DNA of 64,000 bases, from NCBI GenBank assembly GCA_003956705.1, contig QZCP01000833.1, positions 128,702 through 192,701 of the forward strand, written 5' to 3'. The notes under the pieces were generated by a model. The model was not told the DNA's origin. It saw only the letters and a list, made by a program, of their open reading frames with translations, and made no database searches. How positions within the stretch are numbered: position 1 is the stretch's first letter; each line of letters starts with the position of its first letter. A program made the translations under genes and the position numbers. The stretch is from Brevipalpus yothersi (lineage: Eukaryota > Arthropoda > Arachnida > Trombidiformes > Tenuipalpidae). Below, piece after piece: positions 54,565 through 64,000 of this stretch.

Positions 54565-56367
54565 ATGCTGAGCTTTTCCTTTATTCAACTTGTGGTCCTA
54601 ACCAATTTTCGATTATCTTATTCTCATGATGAAAATAATATAGTGAACTTTAATGATGCTGAAGCTCGAATTAGTCGAATTGTAGAGCTGTCGAGCAGTA
54701 GCATCGAGGTACATTATGGTGGAAATGTGACTTTGGTTTTCAATGCAAGTCGAGCCGTAATTTTTAATTATATTCATACGATTATTCTCGAACCCTACAA
54801 TGGCTGGATACTCTACTATTTATCCAACGAAGCCAAATACTACATATTGACTCCGAGTAGAAATCAAACTGCTGGCGGTAATACGAGACAGCGTTTTTTC
54901 GGACCGATGAGCAATCAAGGTTTCTGGTTGTATCGAGATCAATCTGATAAACAAACTCGACTGACAATCCATGCCATCAAAGCACAGGTATCATCAAAAT
55001 TCGAATGGTTAGATGTATACAGTGCTGAAACTTTCTCACCATGGAACTGGAAATTTGTTAGGATGTTCCGGTGGAATGGAGACCTTTTTCTTGGCTACAC
55101 AGGTGAGGAGGCTTCATTGATCATACGTCTCAAAGATCTTCCTGATGATATTGAGAGAAAGTGGGAATACATCTCTGGTTTCTTTATTGATCGAGCGAAA
55201 ATTAATCAGATTTACTTTTCACCCTCTTATCCAAGTCCTATTTTATACTTTAATCAAATCGAGGTAGGGCCCGTTGGCCCTCTCTACTCGATGAAGCTTG
55301 AGGATGCTGTGAAAACATCAGATGAAGGCATTCAACAATGTGGAAAACAGGGTAGATATCCATCAAATTTTTATAAACTTGACCCTTTCATCAACAATTC
55401 ATCGAGAATATCGTGGAAAGAGGGCGATAATTGTAAAACTGGAATTTCTCTGTTTCGTTTCAACAATCCAATATCATGTCTTAGCTATAATTCTCTAGGG
55501 GAGAAGAGTGTAGAGATATACACCGTTGGCTTTGATTTCAATGTTAGAATCCTATCTTACATCGAAAACGATAGAGATTTCAGATGTAATCTTAGTGAAT
55601 GTGGGGCAAAGAATATCACCTGCAAAGATGAGAAGGCTCAACTCAATCCCGAAGAAATAACTTCAATTTTTTGGAATTTTGAGAATTTCACATTAATTCG
55701 ATGGACTGAGAATGGTGATATGAAGCAATCTCGACTGCTGGATTGTGAATACTTCACAACATGTGCCCTTTGCACTCTTTACGGAGGTTTCAACTGTCGA
55801 TGGAATTCTTCAAGCTGCGTTGGGAAAAGTAGCAATGATGGAAAGTCTAAAAGTGACTGTTATTCCAATGTTACCGGCACTATAGCAAAGGATGGAAGCT
55901 CTTCCAAGAAATACCAGATCACGATTCAATTGCCTCATAAACTAAATGAAAAAGCTGGTGAGAAGGCATCGGTTATTCTCGATGGGGAAGAATTTCTGGA
56001 TGTTAAATATGCTGATAATGTCTACATATTAGGAATAGATGAGGCTGATATAAAGGAGGCTTCCATCAATGTCAAACGTGGAGCATACAACATGATCACT
56101 TCATTCAGTATCCAAAAACAGGAAGAATCATATACCCTTCTAATCCTGACATATGTTTTGGTGGCCATGGCTTTCATAGTTATAGCTGGTACCGTTGTTT
56201 TTGCCACTAGAAAGCTTAAAAAGAATGGAGATAGAGACATGGCTACAAAATCGAGTTCAAAAGCTGCTTATTCAGAAACCAAATCCACATCAACATTCAG
56301 CGAGACCAGACAAACTGATCAGTTTAGCAGACTATTTGGTCCATCGCAAAGTTCTTCAACCACTTGA
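54565..56367 (+). CDS. PSI-type single-pass membrane receptor, copy 7 (600 aa)
   Basis: A clear signal peptide (MLSFSFIQLVVLTNFRLSYS) precedes HDENNIVNFNDAEARISRI. The PSI-like module runs from about Cys394 to Cys432 (TTCALCTLYGGFNCRWNSSS); it lacks the Cys usually found two residues after the fourth Cys (CRW instead of CGWC). A membrane-proximal beta-rich segment (LPHKLNEKAGEKASVILDGE ... INVKRGAYNMI) resembles in position the IPT domain that follows PSI in plexins, an inference only. The span is near 524-548, followed by KLKKNGD and a Ser/Thr-rich tail ending FGPSQSSSTT. Many N-x-S/T sites mark an extracellular chain. Confidence 0.84.
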   Translation: MLSFSFIQLVVLTNFRLSYSHDENNIVNFNDAEARISRIVELSSSSIEVHYGGNVTLVFNASRAVIFNYIHTIILEPYNGWILYYLSNEAKYYILTPSRNQTAGGNTRQRFFGPMSNQGFWLYRDQSDKQTRLTIHAIKAQVSSKFEWLDVYSAETFSPWNWKFVRMFRWNGDLFLGYTGEEASLIIRLKDLPDDIERKWEYISGFFIDRAKINQIYFSPSYPSPILYFNQIEVGPVGPLYSMKLEDAVKTSDEGIQQCGKQGRYPSNFYKLDPFINNSSRISWKEGDNCKTGISLFRFNNPISCLSYNSLGEKSVEIYTVGFDFNVRILSYIENDRDFRCNLSECGAKNITCKDEKAQLNPEEITSIFWNFENFTLIRWTENGDMKQSRLLDCEYFTTCALCTLYGGFNCRWNSSSCVGKSSNDGKSKSDCYSNVTGTIAKDGSSSKKYQITIQLPHKLNEKAGEKASVILDGEEFLDVKYADNVYILGIDEADIKEASINVKRGAYNMITSFSIQKQEESYTLLILTYVLVAMAFIVIAGTVVFATRKLKKNGDRDMATKSSSKAAYSETKSTSTFSETRQTDQFSRLFGPSQSSSTT

Positions 56368-57688
56368 AACTTTCTCTCTTTCATTTTGAATTCAATTAGA
56401 ATGTACAATCTTCCTCCATGAGAGAGGTTATGATGAACCAAAAACGCTGATATGTAATTAAATCTTATGATGAAAATAGTATGACTGAAACTTTTCCATT
56501 GAAAACTCGTCGATAGGGTGAGCTGAATATTTGTCAGTGCATGATAAGTTCGAGGAGAAAATTCAGCAAAAATTGGTGAATTGTCTTGATTGTTCTTGAA
56601 TTTGATTTGATAGCTGAGCTAATGAGTTTGGTGAAATATTTTCACCTTAAAACAACAGAACGAGATGAGGATTCTCTATTCTCCAATCTCCATTCCTCAC
56701 TCACCTCGAGAAGAGATATAAGCTCGAAAATCAGAAGTCATAACCTATCAAATGACCTGTAAGCCAATTTTTGGAAGAATACATTGAAAAGTTGGATATT
56801 TACCTAAGGGTGTCTGAGGATATCAATTTGTTGGATCCCCACTTAGCAGAGAAGTTAATTATGATGATGCAAGAGAGAGCGAGAGAGAGAAAATTTAATG
56901 AAGGTAAGAACGGGGCAGCAAAATTTCTTACGATAGTTTCGCTTCGTGTGTGGGAAGTGCATGTTATACTTGTCAGATACGAGCAATGAATTTCAATAGT
57001 GACCTGATACTCTTTTCCTGAGTACTCTGATACATATTGGTAATAGAGCGTTCCTGTTATCAGAGAATCCATAAGTTTGATCACTTTCATGAAATCCCCT
57101 AGATACTTCCTGAGTTCTGAAGCTGTGTCCAGGAGAAGAGGGATCAGTGGGCTGAATCAAGCATTTCCATGACTGAACACACTACAAAAGAGTATTTTGC
57201 AAAGATTTTTCGCAAAAAATTCTAGACTCAAGGAATCGCTAACAATTTTACTCGATGAAAAAATGGACGTTCCTGTTCTCAACTCGATTTGCATCAAAAC
57301 AACATGCTCATTCAAACACTCATTCTTTTCACTAAAAGGAAATTGAGCATGATTTCAATGAGAATCACTCATATTTTGCAACGCGTTGTTTCTCAGCGCT
57401 TTAAATTCTTGCTCTAGCTTCGCTCAAAATCTCTCCGAGAAGAGTCTTTGTTCAAATCGATATTATAACCAGGAGCTCTTGCCAAGTAGAGAATATTCCA
57501 AGTTTGGAAGAACTTTTCAACCCAAATGAAGAAACTTAATAGACACGTTGATAGCTGTTGACATCTGCTGGATTCTAGTAGCAATCAGTCCCAATTGTTG
57601 GTCAATTGCTGATTTATCCCTACAATAGTACAGTAGAATCTTACTGAAGAGGCGAGAATATATACTTTTTCTTCCTTCTCATGGAGGT
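56368..57688. other. Spacer between receptor copies 7 and 8
   Basis: About 1.3 kb. A short open stretch at 56.77-56.91 kb (EEYIEKLDIYLRVSEDINLL ... followed by GTAAGA) looks exon-like but has no partner. Otherwise nothing recognised. Confidence 0.35.
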
Positions 57689-59485
57689 ATGATAAACTGT
57701 AGGTTATGGTTCCATCTTTATTTACTTTTGATCTACAGAAATTGTCCATCAGTCTTTTCACATTATCAAGGCAATATTGTTAATTTCAACGATGCGATAG
57801 CAAGGATCAAGGGGTTCGAGAATGTATCAAAAACTACTACTAAGATTTATTATGGGGATTCTGGCTCCATATTATTTCAAACAAACCACACAGAAGCGTT
57901 ACAATTCATTGTAATCATTCTTAGACCACTAAATGGATGGGCAATCTATTTCAAGCCGGGTGATATCAAATATCACGTCGTGATCCCAAATAAAGAAGAG
58001 CATTTGGAGAGAAGAAAAGGACTTAGTGACGTCTTTGGACCTATGACTAATAATGGTTTTTGGGCATTCGAGTACATTATTAATGCTAGTAACATTTTTT
58101 CACTGTATTCAATGAAGATAACAGGATCTTCAAAACTCAAAAAAGAACCCGTTATCAGCCAGAGGGTTTTTGATGGACAAAGTTTGTCGCTTAAAGATGT
58201 GTTCGAATGGAATAGTGAGCTATTTCTTTGCTATAGTTTGAGAACAGTGCTGCTTGTAATCCGTTTGAAATCCCCTCCTGATGACATCAAATCGAAAGGA
58301 TCATATGTTTCAAGCTTCTTCCTGGATATACAAAGTGAAGGGTTTTTTACCTTCTTTCTTCCATCTTACCCTCATCCCTCTGTGTATATCTTATATCCGG
58401 TTGGCGAAAATTCTACGGCTTCCCATTCTTTGGAACTGGACGATGCTATAAAGATGTCTGATGAGAGCATTCAGCACTGTAGAGACAAGAATGAGTATCC
58501 ATCTGATTTTTTCAAGCTTGAATCTTTCATTGCCAATTCATCCAAGATAAAACTGTCTGATACTGATAATTGTACGCAAGTGCCTGCACTGTTCTATTTC
58601 GAGAAATCGATACCATGTTTCAATTTGAGCTACAAGATTCCGACCAAAGCTGCTGATGCCTATACAGTTGGACTGAATTTCAATGCAAAAATCATGTCTT
58701 TTATTGAGGAGACGAAAGACGTAAGATGTGATCTTGGTGAGTGTGAAAAAGTGGAAGATAGCTGCACAAGCGAAGAATCTCAAGTAGATTTATCGAGACT
58801 CATTCCATTTTTTTGGAATTCTGATAATTTCACTCTCATCCATTGGACCAAGAGTGGCCAAATGCAGTCAAAACTTCTCGATTGTCAATACTTTCCATCA
58901 TGTCCTATTTGCACTCTCTATGGAGGCTTCAATTGTCAATGGATTCCCTCAAGTTGTGTTAAGAAAAGCGATGATACAAGACGACCCTCTAGTATCTGTT
59001 ACTCTGATGTTACTGCTATCGCTCGACAATTTGGAAAGCAAGACTATGCGCTTGAGATCAAGTTACCACACAAACTAGATGTCAAAGCTGGTGAGAGAGC
59101 TTCGGTCATTTTTGATGGTGTTGAATTTTTCGATCTTCGATTTTCTGACGATGATTCTGTTTACCTATTTGAAACTGATAATATCGATATCAAGATTATG
59201 GAAATCAAAATTAAGCGAGGATCCTATGCGATGATTCATCCTTTCACCATTACCGGAGAGGGGAAATCAACTCTTCCTCATTTATGGATATATGTCATCG
59301 TGATTGTAGTATTCATCTTATTTGTGGCTTTGATTACTTTTCATTTGAAAAGAAATCATGGGGTAGCTGTAAAAGAGCTGATCTCATCAACGTCCTCTGC
59401 TATACCACTACCCATTGGATCTATTTCTCAATCATCGAGTACAAGTTGGCATGGGAAATTTCTGCGAAAGAAATCAGATGATTGA
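57689..59485 (+). CDS. PSI-type single-pass membrane receptor, copy 8 (598 aa)
   Basis: Signal peptide MINCRLWFHLYLLLIYRNCP, then GNIVNFNDAIARIKGF. Family landmarks: FGPMTNNGFWAF, VFEWNSELFLCY, YVSSFFLDI, SFIEETKDVRC, a PSI-like module from about Cys399 (PSCPICTLYGGFNCQWIPSS), LPHKLDVKAGERASVIFDGV and IKIKRGSYAMIHPFTI. One span lies near 530-552 (IYVIVIVVFILFVALITF). The tail includes SSAIPLPIGS, a motif shared with copies 5 (APVPIGS) and 4 (GPLPIES), which points to a tail subgroup 4/5/8. It is the last gene of the receptor array in the window. Confidence 0.83.
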   Translation: MINCRLWFHLYLLLIYRNCPSVFSHYQGNIVNFNDAIARIKGFENVSKTTTKIYYGDSGSILFQTNHTEALQFIVIILRPLNGWAIYFKPGDIKYHVVIPNKEEHLERRKGLSDVFGPMTNNGFWAFEYIINASNIFSLYSMKITGSSKLKKEPVISQRVFDGQSLSLKDVFEWNSELFLCYSLRTVLLVIRLKSPPDDIKSKGSYVSSFFLDIQSEGFFTFFLPSYPHPSVYILYPVGENSTASHSLELDDAIKMSDESIQHCRDKNEYPSDFFKLESFIANSSKIKLSDTDNCTQVPALFYFEKSIPCFNLSYKIPTKAADAYTVGLNFNAKIMSFIEETKDVRCDLGECEKVEDSCTSEESQVDLSRLIPFFWNSDNFTLIHWTKSGQMQSKLLDCQYFPSCPICTLYGGFNCQWIPSSCVKKSDDTRRPSSICYSDVTAIARQFGKQDYALEIKLPHKLDVKAGERASVIFDGVEFFDLRFSDDDSVYLFETDNIDIKIMEIKIKRGSYAMIHPFTITGEGKSTLPHLWIYVIVIVVFILFVALITFHLKRNHGVAVKELISSTSSAIPLPIGSISQSSSTSWHGKFLRKKSDD

Positions 59486-61280
59486 TATTTGATAAAATCT
59501 TACTCGCTTTTTGTTCACAAGGATCAATTCTAATAAATTCCATGAGAATATCCAATAGGCACGGTTATACATCAGCCTGATGAAATCCTTCGTCAAATTT
59601 TTTTAACTGATTTTCTTTGTAACATATGGATCAAGATGACTAGATAGAAGAGATAGAAGACGGGAAAGTTAGCAATATGAAGAAACTCAATGATAAATCA
59701 TTGAAGGACTGTAACGAGACATAGACAGTGTAATGAAACATGCTAGCTTCATCATTAACATTGCTCCGGGCTTCCGGAAGCTCTGATTTTATTTAAGAAG
59801 AGAATAACAATAGTATCGCAAAACCTGAGGTTATTTAATAACTTTCTTGCTAGTTGAGAACATTGTTGCAGGGCCAAAGTCAAACTTCGGATGATAAGAG
59901 CAGTTCATTACCGTTCCCTCTCGCATCCTGATAAATGTAGAAGTTATTTTTATAACCTTCGAAATCTTTCGGTTTTCTATGATGAAAGCTTCTAGAAACC
60001 ACAAAAATACTATTTAAAGAGAGTTCCGATCAAAAGGAACTTCCTTCGGATCTCAGACTCTCAACCGATAAGGTTAATGTCAGCTTGCAGGCTTGACCAG
60101 TGATGGCTAACTTATGAGCTTATCTTCTTACTCTTACTCTTACTCTTACTCTTACTCTTACTCTTACTCTATCTCCTTTTCCCCCTCACTACGAGTCACT
60201 GTTTGGTGTTAGGCTATATTAGAACAATTCTTCAGAACTTTTCCATGCATGTTAACTTTGTGCTTACAAACAATAAATATATTCAACCTCCAGTCAGGTT
60301 CAAGAAAATGTGTTTCTTTCAATTTCCTCCCATATAGGCTTGTGACCATGATTCATATTGGTTAGCTGTCCTCATAGAGCGAGAATGAGAGTTTTGCATG
60401 TATCAGTTTAATTTACGACTCCGAATGATCAATAGGAATGAAACTAATCATAAAAAGCGACAGAATAGCGGTGAGATTTAGAGGTGAACGAAGTGCACTT
60501 CCTGGAGAGCTTGCGGTTAGCTTGCGGGTACAAAGTGAGGTTTGCAGAATATAGCTCAGCTCCTCCTTAAAGGTTTCAATTGTATTGAACCTGGTTCAGT
60601 GTAGTTAATAATGATGTATCATGAATAGAGAATAGTATCGATTAGATAAAATGGATGAAACGCAAGAGAATGCAGATTGAAAATAGCCCTGATCTTCCAT
60701 AGAAAAATGATGCGCGTTTAGTCTCCTACCCTGTTTCATCTTGGAATTCTACTCAATTAACGAGATAAATCGAGATCTATCTGTATATGTCTCGCTGCAA
60801 TGAATATATAAGTTTGTATCATTAATTGAATAAAGTTCGCAAATGAAACAGGATAGGAAACTTAAAGCGTATCATATCATAAGTCGGGCGGGGTGTTATG
60901 GGGTTCATTTTTGATCTCGTTTTTCCCAATTCTCTTTGATCTTATCTGACTGAAACTGTTCTATATTGAGTATACACTATTGTTGACTATGCCGAAAAAG
61001 TTTCAGTATATTCAGAACAATTGATGAAGAGCTGGATCTAATTATATGAACCACTATTCTTGTTGGAGAGAAACCCGGACATACCCGGACATGACAAAGA
61101 TGCGTGCTCCAATCCACTTCGAGTTGAGGAAGTCTTCCTCATCGAGTTTCTAACTACTCTAACGGCTGAATCTTATTGAATTGGACTTATTCACACCAAT
61201 CATATGTAGGATTAAGGGCCATGACTAATCTGTAAGAGATCCTCTCTTGCGTGCTCTGAATGAGTGATAAAGGAGAGCGT
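59486..61280. other. Long spacer with a TCTTAC hexamer repeat (60124-60170)
   Basis: No gene recognised in about 1.8 kb. Seven to eight perfect TCTTAC units lie at 60124-60170. Confidence 0.5.
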
Positions 61281-62050
61281 GAGACATTAGGTAGAGTTCA
61301 AACAGTGAATGGGACAACTCACTCATATACAGTGCAAGCTCTGTTTTCAAACTCTGGTAGATTAGCTCCCAAACTTCTCATTTGCTTCCAAGAACCAAGA
61401 ACTGGAACTTTTGGACCGATTGTGAGTGATTGAGAGCTTCTTGTCCTAGAAACATTGTGGTAACAAGCACGAAAAGTGGTAAGTTGAGTAAGCCAACTCT
61501 CAAGGAATGGATCTCACAATGTCTGAATCCTCATGTTGTAAGATTTACCTCATTGCTTCAAGATTCTTGGGGAGCTCAAAAAGATCAAACACTTTTCGAG
61601 GAATGTCTTTCAAATCCTGATCTATTGACGATCAGAACGATCCCACCGAAAGCGACAAAGTATATATAGCCTCTTGATGTGTATTTTTTCCGCCAATATA
61701 AGCTATTAGCTAAACGTCTAACAGATTCAATAAGGTCGACAAGTCAGATAGAAAAATTACTGCATGATAGAATTTTCACTATGAATATGCATTCATTCAT
61801 TCATAATCAGCTGTCAAGTGATAAATTCCAACCAATGCTTCTCTATGCATGGCAGAAATCAGGCTATGATGCGAGAAATGGTGTGATACAGTTTGATAAC
61901 GTCCTAACGATAAATTTTTCAATCAATTACGAAGACTGCCAGCATTCAAATTGCCAGGAATCAGCACTTTTGAAATGTTCTCATTGCTCCAAATTCATCT
62001 GCTCAACACATTGTATACATCCTTTTCATTATCATCAGGGCTTTGAATGA
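61281..62050 (+). pseudogene. DDE-type transposase remnant
   Basis: Three frames together give the order TVNGTTHSYTVQALFSNSGR, LICFQEPRTGTFGP, NIVVTSTKSGKLSKPTLKEW, LLQDSWGAQKDQ, IRTIPPKATKYI, PLDVYFFRQYK, IHNQLSSDKFQPML and a zinc-knuckle-like end (CSHCSKFICSTHCIHPFHYH). This is the DDE-endonuclease transposase layout common in arthropod Tc1/mariner- or pogo-related elements: the DSW strand, then IPP-x-x-T-x-x-IQPLDV. It is broken by a frameshift at about 61428 and by a TAG where the conserved Gln of IQPLDV should be (61666-61668). The 5' third and the terminal repeats were not found. Confidence 0.75.
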
Positions 62051-62107
62051 TCTAATTAAAGCAAAATCATGTTTAAAAACCATTCGAAAATTGAAAAAAA
62101 AGAATTC

Positions 62108-62180
62108 TTGGGTGGGACGCAAACCTAGGTCCTCCACCCCCGCAAGTGCTCTAACCATTCAGCCACTCTTCGTCACCTGC
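62108..62180 (-). ncRNA. tRNA-like element with Pol III terminator (tRNA relic or SINE head)
   Basis: The minus strand has a good A box (TGGCTGAATGGTTAGAGC, plus-strand 62149-62166) and, about 30 bases on, a degenerate B box (GGTTTGCGTCC, about 62115-62125), followed within 20 bases by T8, a Pol III stop. The acceptor and anticodon stems do not pair convincingly, so it is unlikely to be a working tRNA. It lies 60 bases after the transposase remnant. Confidence 0.45.
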
Positions 62181-62985
62181 TGAGATAAGATTTTTATCCC
62201 CAGTCAGGCATGATGAAAATCTTTTTGGCCCTCTTTTGCTTCAATGAATCAAAATGCACGGAAATGTTGTATACTATAGTTATTGGCAACACTCAGGCTT
62301 CATTTCAAATCAGGATATCACCAGAATCGCGGACTTACATGTCGGTGTGCTCCCTTGTGAGAAAAAACAATCCACTGCAATTCCCAAACTGCCTGAGAAG
62401 AAAGAGGGAGTTTTTTTCAATTCCCTCCTGATTTGAATACGTGTCACTCTCATTTCTGTTCAAATTGAAATTTGATGATTAGTAAAGAGATAAAAGCAGT
62501 AAACGGAGAAAAGTAAAATTCTGTATGCATGAGATGATTCTACCGATTAATTTGGATTCTCAATCATCCGAAAGTTTTAGTTGACTGATATTATTGAAAT
62601 TATATTTCACATCTAGTTCTTGTGCACCAATGGAAATTTCGAGAATAGCTCCTTAAATAGAAATATTCCGGAAAAATTGAAGGGAAAAAATTCATAAGAT
62701 GATGCATAATCCATCTCGATCTTCCATAGCTAAGACACTGTTCTATCGAACATAATCGAATATTAGCTGAAAATGATCAAGTATATTGAACATATGGTTA
62801 TTATTCTTCATATCATATTTTTTTTCGTAACCCTCAATCACACACAGATGGTTATGATGGTAACATAGATAATGAGTGCTGTCTTGGATTGTGATGAGTT
62901 AGTCATGGAAATCTCTCCTGAGGTTTGAACTACTCTGCACGAGAGTCTGGAGTAGTAGGAAAAAAATTGTTTCTGACACAATGGT
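62181..62985. other. Spacer
   Basis: No convincing gene; a small perfect inverted repeat TTTCTGACACAATGGTTCACCATTGTGTCAGAAA (two halves, 62970-63003) marks the edge of the polypyrimidine block. Confidence 0.5.
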
Positions 62986-63003
62986 TCACCATTGTGTCAG
63001 AAA
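62970..63003. repeat. Perfect 34-base palindrome
   Basis: Arms TTTCTGACACAATGGTT and AACCATTGTGTCAGAAA-type halves meet at GGTTCACC. It could form a hairpin and sits just upstream of the larger foldback. Confidence 0.7.
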
Positions 63004-63044
63004 CAACTTTGGGCTAATCGAAGAATAAAAAAGAAATCAAAATT

Positions 63045-63580
63045 TCTCTTTCGCTTTCTCTCTCTCTCTTTCTGTTTCTTTGTATTTTTCTCTTTCGCTC
63101 TCTCCATCTCTCTTCGCTCCTCTTTCTCTTTCTCTCTCTTTCTCTTTCTTTTTTTCTTCCTCTCTCTCTTTCTGTTTCTTTGTATCTCTCTCTCTCTCTC
63201 TCTTTCTTACCATACTTGAGTTTTCAAGTTTCTCTCGCTCTCACTCTTTTTCTCTCTTTGTATCTTTCTCTATTTCTCTTTTCCTCTCTCTTTTCTTAAT
63301 AGTTTATTTCTCTCTCTCTCTTTTTCTCTCCCTGTCTTCATCTTTCTTCTTGCTTTGCGCATTCCGTCAATGCGATGCATTGACGCAAACGCAAAATGAA
63401 AAGAGAGAGAAAAAGAGTGAGAAAGAGAGAAACTTGAAAACTTAAGTATGGTGAGAGAGAGAGAGAGATACAAAGAAACAGAAAGAGAGAGAGGAAGAAA
63501 AAAAGAAAGAGAAAGAGAGAGAAAGAGAAAGAGGAGCGAAGAGAGAGAGAGGGAGAGTTAGAGAAAGAGAAAGAGAAATA
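63045..63580. repeat. Polypyrimidine/polypurine foldback (inverted repeat with arms near 200 bases)
   Basis: The left arm (about 63085-63275) and right arm (about 63395-63570) are reverse complements, including non-simple blocks: CTTCGCTCCTCTTTCTC / GAGGAGCGAAG, TTTCTGTTTCTTTGTATC / GATACAAAGAAACAGAAA, and CCATACTTGAGTTTTCAAG / CTTGAAAACTTAAGTATGG. At the centre, CGTCAATGC-GAT-GCATTGACG (about 63366-63386) is a perfect short palindrome. Coding frames in this stretch are low-complexity artefacts. Confidence 0.85.
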
Positions 63581-63630
63581 ATGGAGTGCAGTGGCGGAGA
63601 ATTCAGAAAAAAACGATAAAAAAATTAATA

Positions 63631-63680
63631 AAATAAAATGAAATAGAATAAAATAAAATAAAATAAAATAAAATAAAATG
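63631..63680. repeat. (AAAAT)n microsatellite
   Basis: About ten AAAAT/AAATG-like units immediately after the foldback and before the 3' end of the minus-strand gene. Confidence 0.85.
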
Positions 63681-63683
63681 GAA

Positions 63684-64000
63684 TCATTTATTATCTGAAT
63701 GTTGTGAATATTTGGCCAACTCTGCTAAAAGAGTGGCTACAAGCTCATCATCTGGGCGCATAACTAATGTCGCCAATGTCTCAGGGGACTTTGGCTCGAA
63801 AATGCTCATACCATGGGCATAAAAATGATCGAGAAATGATTGACCATTCTTATGGTTCATCGTTTCTTTCTCTCCCTCATTTTTTTGAATTATTGTAGTG
63901 GTTGGGAGTGTAGATGGAAGAGGAGATGGAGGATTCAATTCATCTTTTCGGAGACGCTTTGATCTTCTCGCCGGGATGATTGACCCCTTCCGCTTCGCAC
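63684..64000 (-). CDS. C-terminal exon of an unrecognised gene running off the window
   Basis: The minus-strand frame is open from base 64000 to a stop at 63684. It begins with a basic patch (KRKGSIIPARRSKRLRK), then a Pro/Thr-rich linker, and ends with a helical, acidic-hydrophobic segment (ETLATLVMRPDDELVATLLA, ending LAKYSQHSDNK). The basic patch suggests a nuclear protein. No family is recognised; the N terminus and exon boundary are outside the window. A (AAAAT)n tract lies in the expected 3' untranslated region. Confidence 0.55.
   Translation of the reverse strand, partial: AKRKGSIIPARRSKRLRKDELNPPSPLPSTLPTTTIIQKNEGEKETMNHKNGQSFLDHFYAHGMSIFEPKSPETLATLVMRPDDELVATLLAELAKYSQHSDNK

Noticed and set aside
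56771..56989. Exon-like open stretch between receptor copies 7 and 8
   Set aside because: It has helical charged residues and a GTAAGA at its end, but no acceptor-linked partner exon or homologue in the window, so a gene call is not supported.
62108..62180. Functional tRNA gene
   Set aside because: The A box is good, but the B box is degenerate and the acceptor and anticodon stems do not pair; kept only as a tRNA-like element.
62992..63473. Ser/Leu/Phe-rich ORFs in the polypyrimidine block
   Set aside because: Artefacts of CT-rich DNA in the arms of the foldback.

Overview
The window is eukaryotic DNA: spliced genes with GT/AG introns and phase-consistent exons, AT-rich spacers, and (CT)n/(GA)n microsatellites, two of which flank assembly gaps. 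The conserved genes (PIP5K, DHFR, a probable RNase P p38 subunit) fit an arthropod. The compact introns and CAT/CTC simple repeats make me lean to an acariform mite, but nothing here proves the taxon.

Layout. 0-6.3 kb holds the 3' end of a membrane-receptor gene, fragments of a fibulin-1-like gene, and two intact minus-strand fibulin-like genes (A, B). 6.8-17.1 kb is a conserved block: an unassigned coiled-coil gene (+), a p38-like gene (-), DHFR (-) and an eight-exon PIP5K (+). 17.9-21.8 kb has one intronless receptor gene and an ionotropic-receptor-like gene. 22.4-41.5 kb is an array of fibulin-like genes in both orientations (C, D, G, H, I intact; E, F, J and smaller remnants broken), mixed with inverted, decayed copies of the coiled-coil and p38 genes and a deleted copy of the ionotropic-receptor gene. 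42-59.5 kb is an array of six intact intronless receptor genes plus one mosaic pseudogene. 59.5-64 kb contains a broken DDE transposase, a tRNA-like element, a polypyrimidine/polypurine foldback and the 3' end of a minus-strand gene.

Two expanded families dominate. Family 1 is a secreted, three-exon, about 372-378 aa protein: signal peptide, EGF-like modules including calcium-binding types, and a fibulin-type C-terminal domain. Family 2 is an intronless type I membrane protein of about 570-650 aa: signal peptide, a large N-glycosylated ectodomain, a PSI-like cysteine module, a membrane-proximal beta-rich segment, one membrane span and a variable Ser/Thr-rich tail. Interleaved, fast-evolving secreted and receptor-like families, with chimeric copies and pseudogenes at junctions, suggest a birth-and-death locus shaped by unequal exchange and gene conversion. 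A ligand/receptor or recognition role is only a hypothesis.

Exon coordinates were deduced by hand from splice consensus, phase and comparison between copies. No alignment or database search was run.
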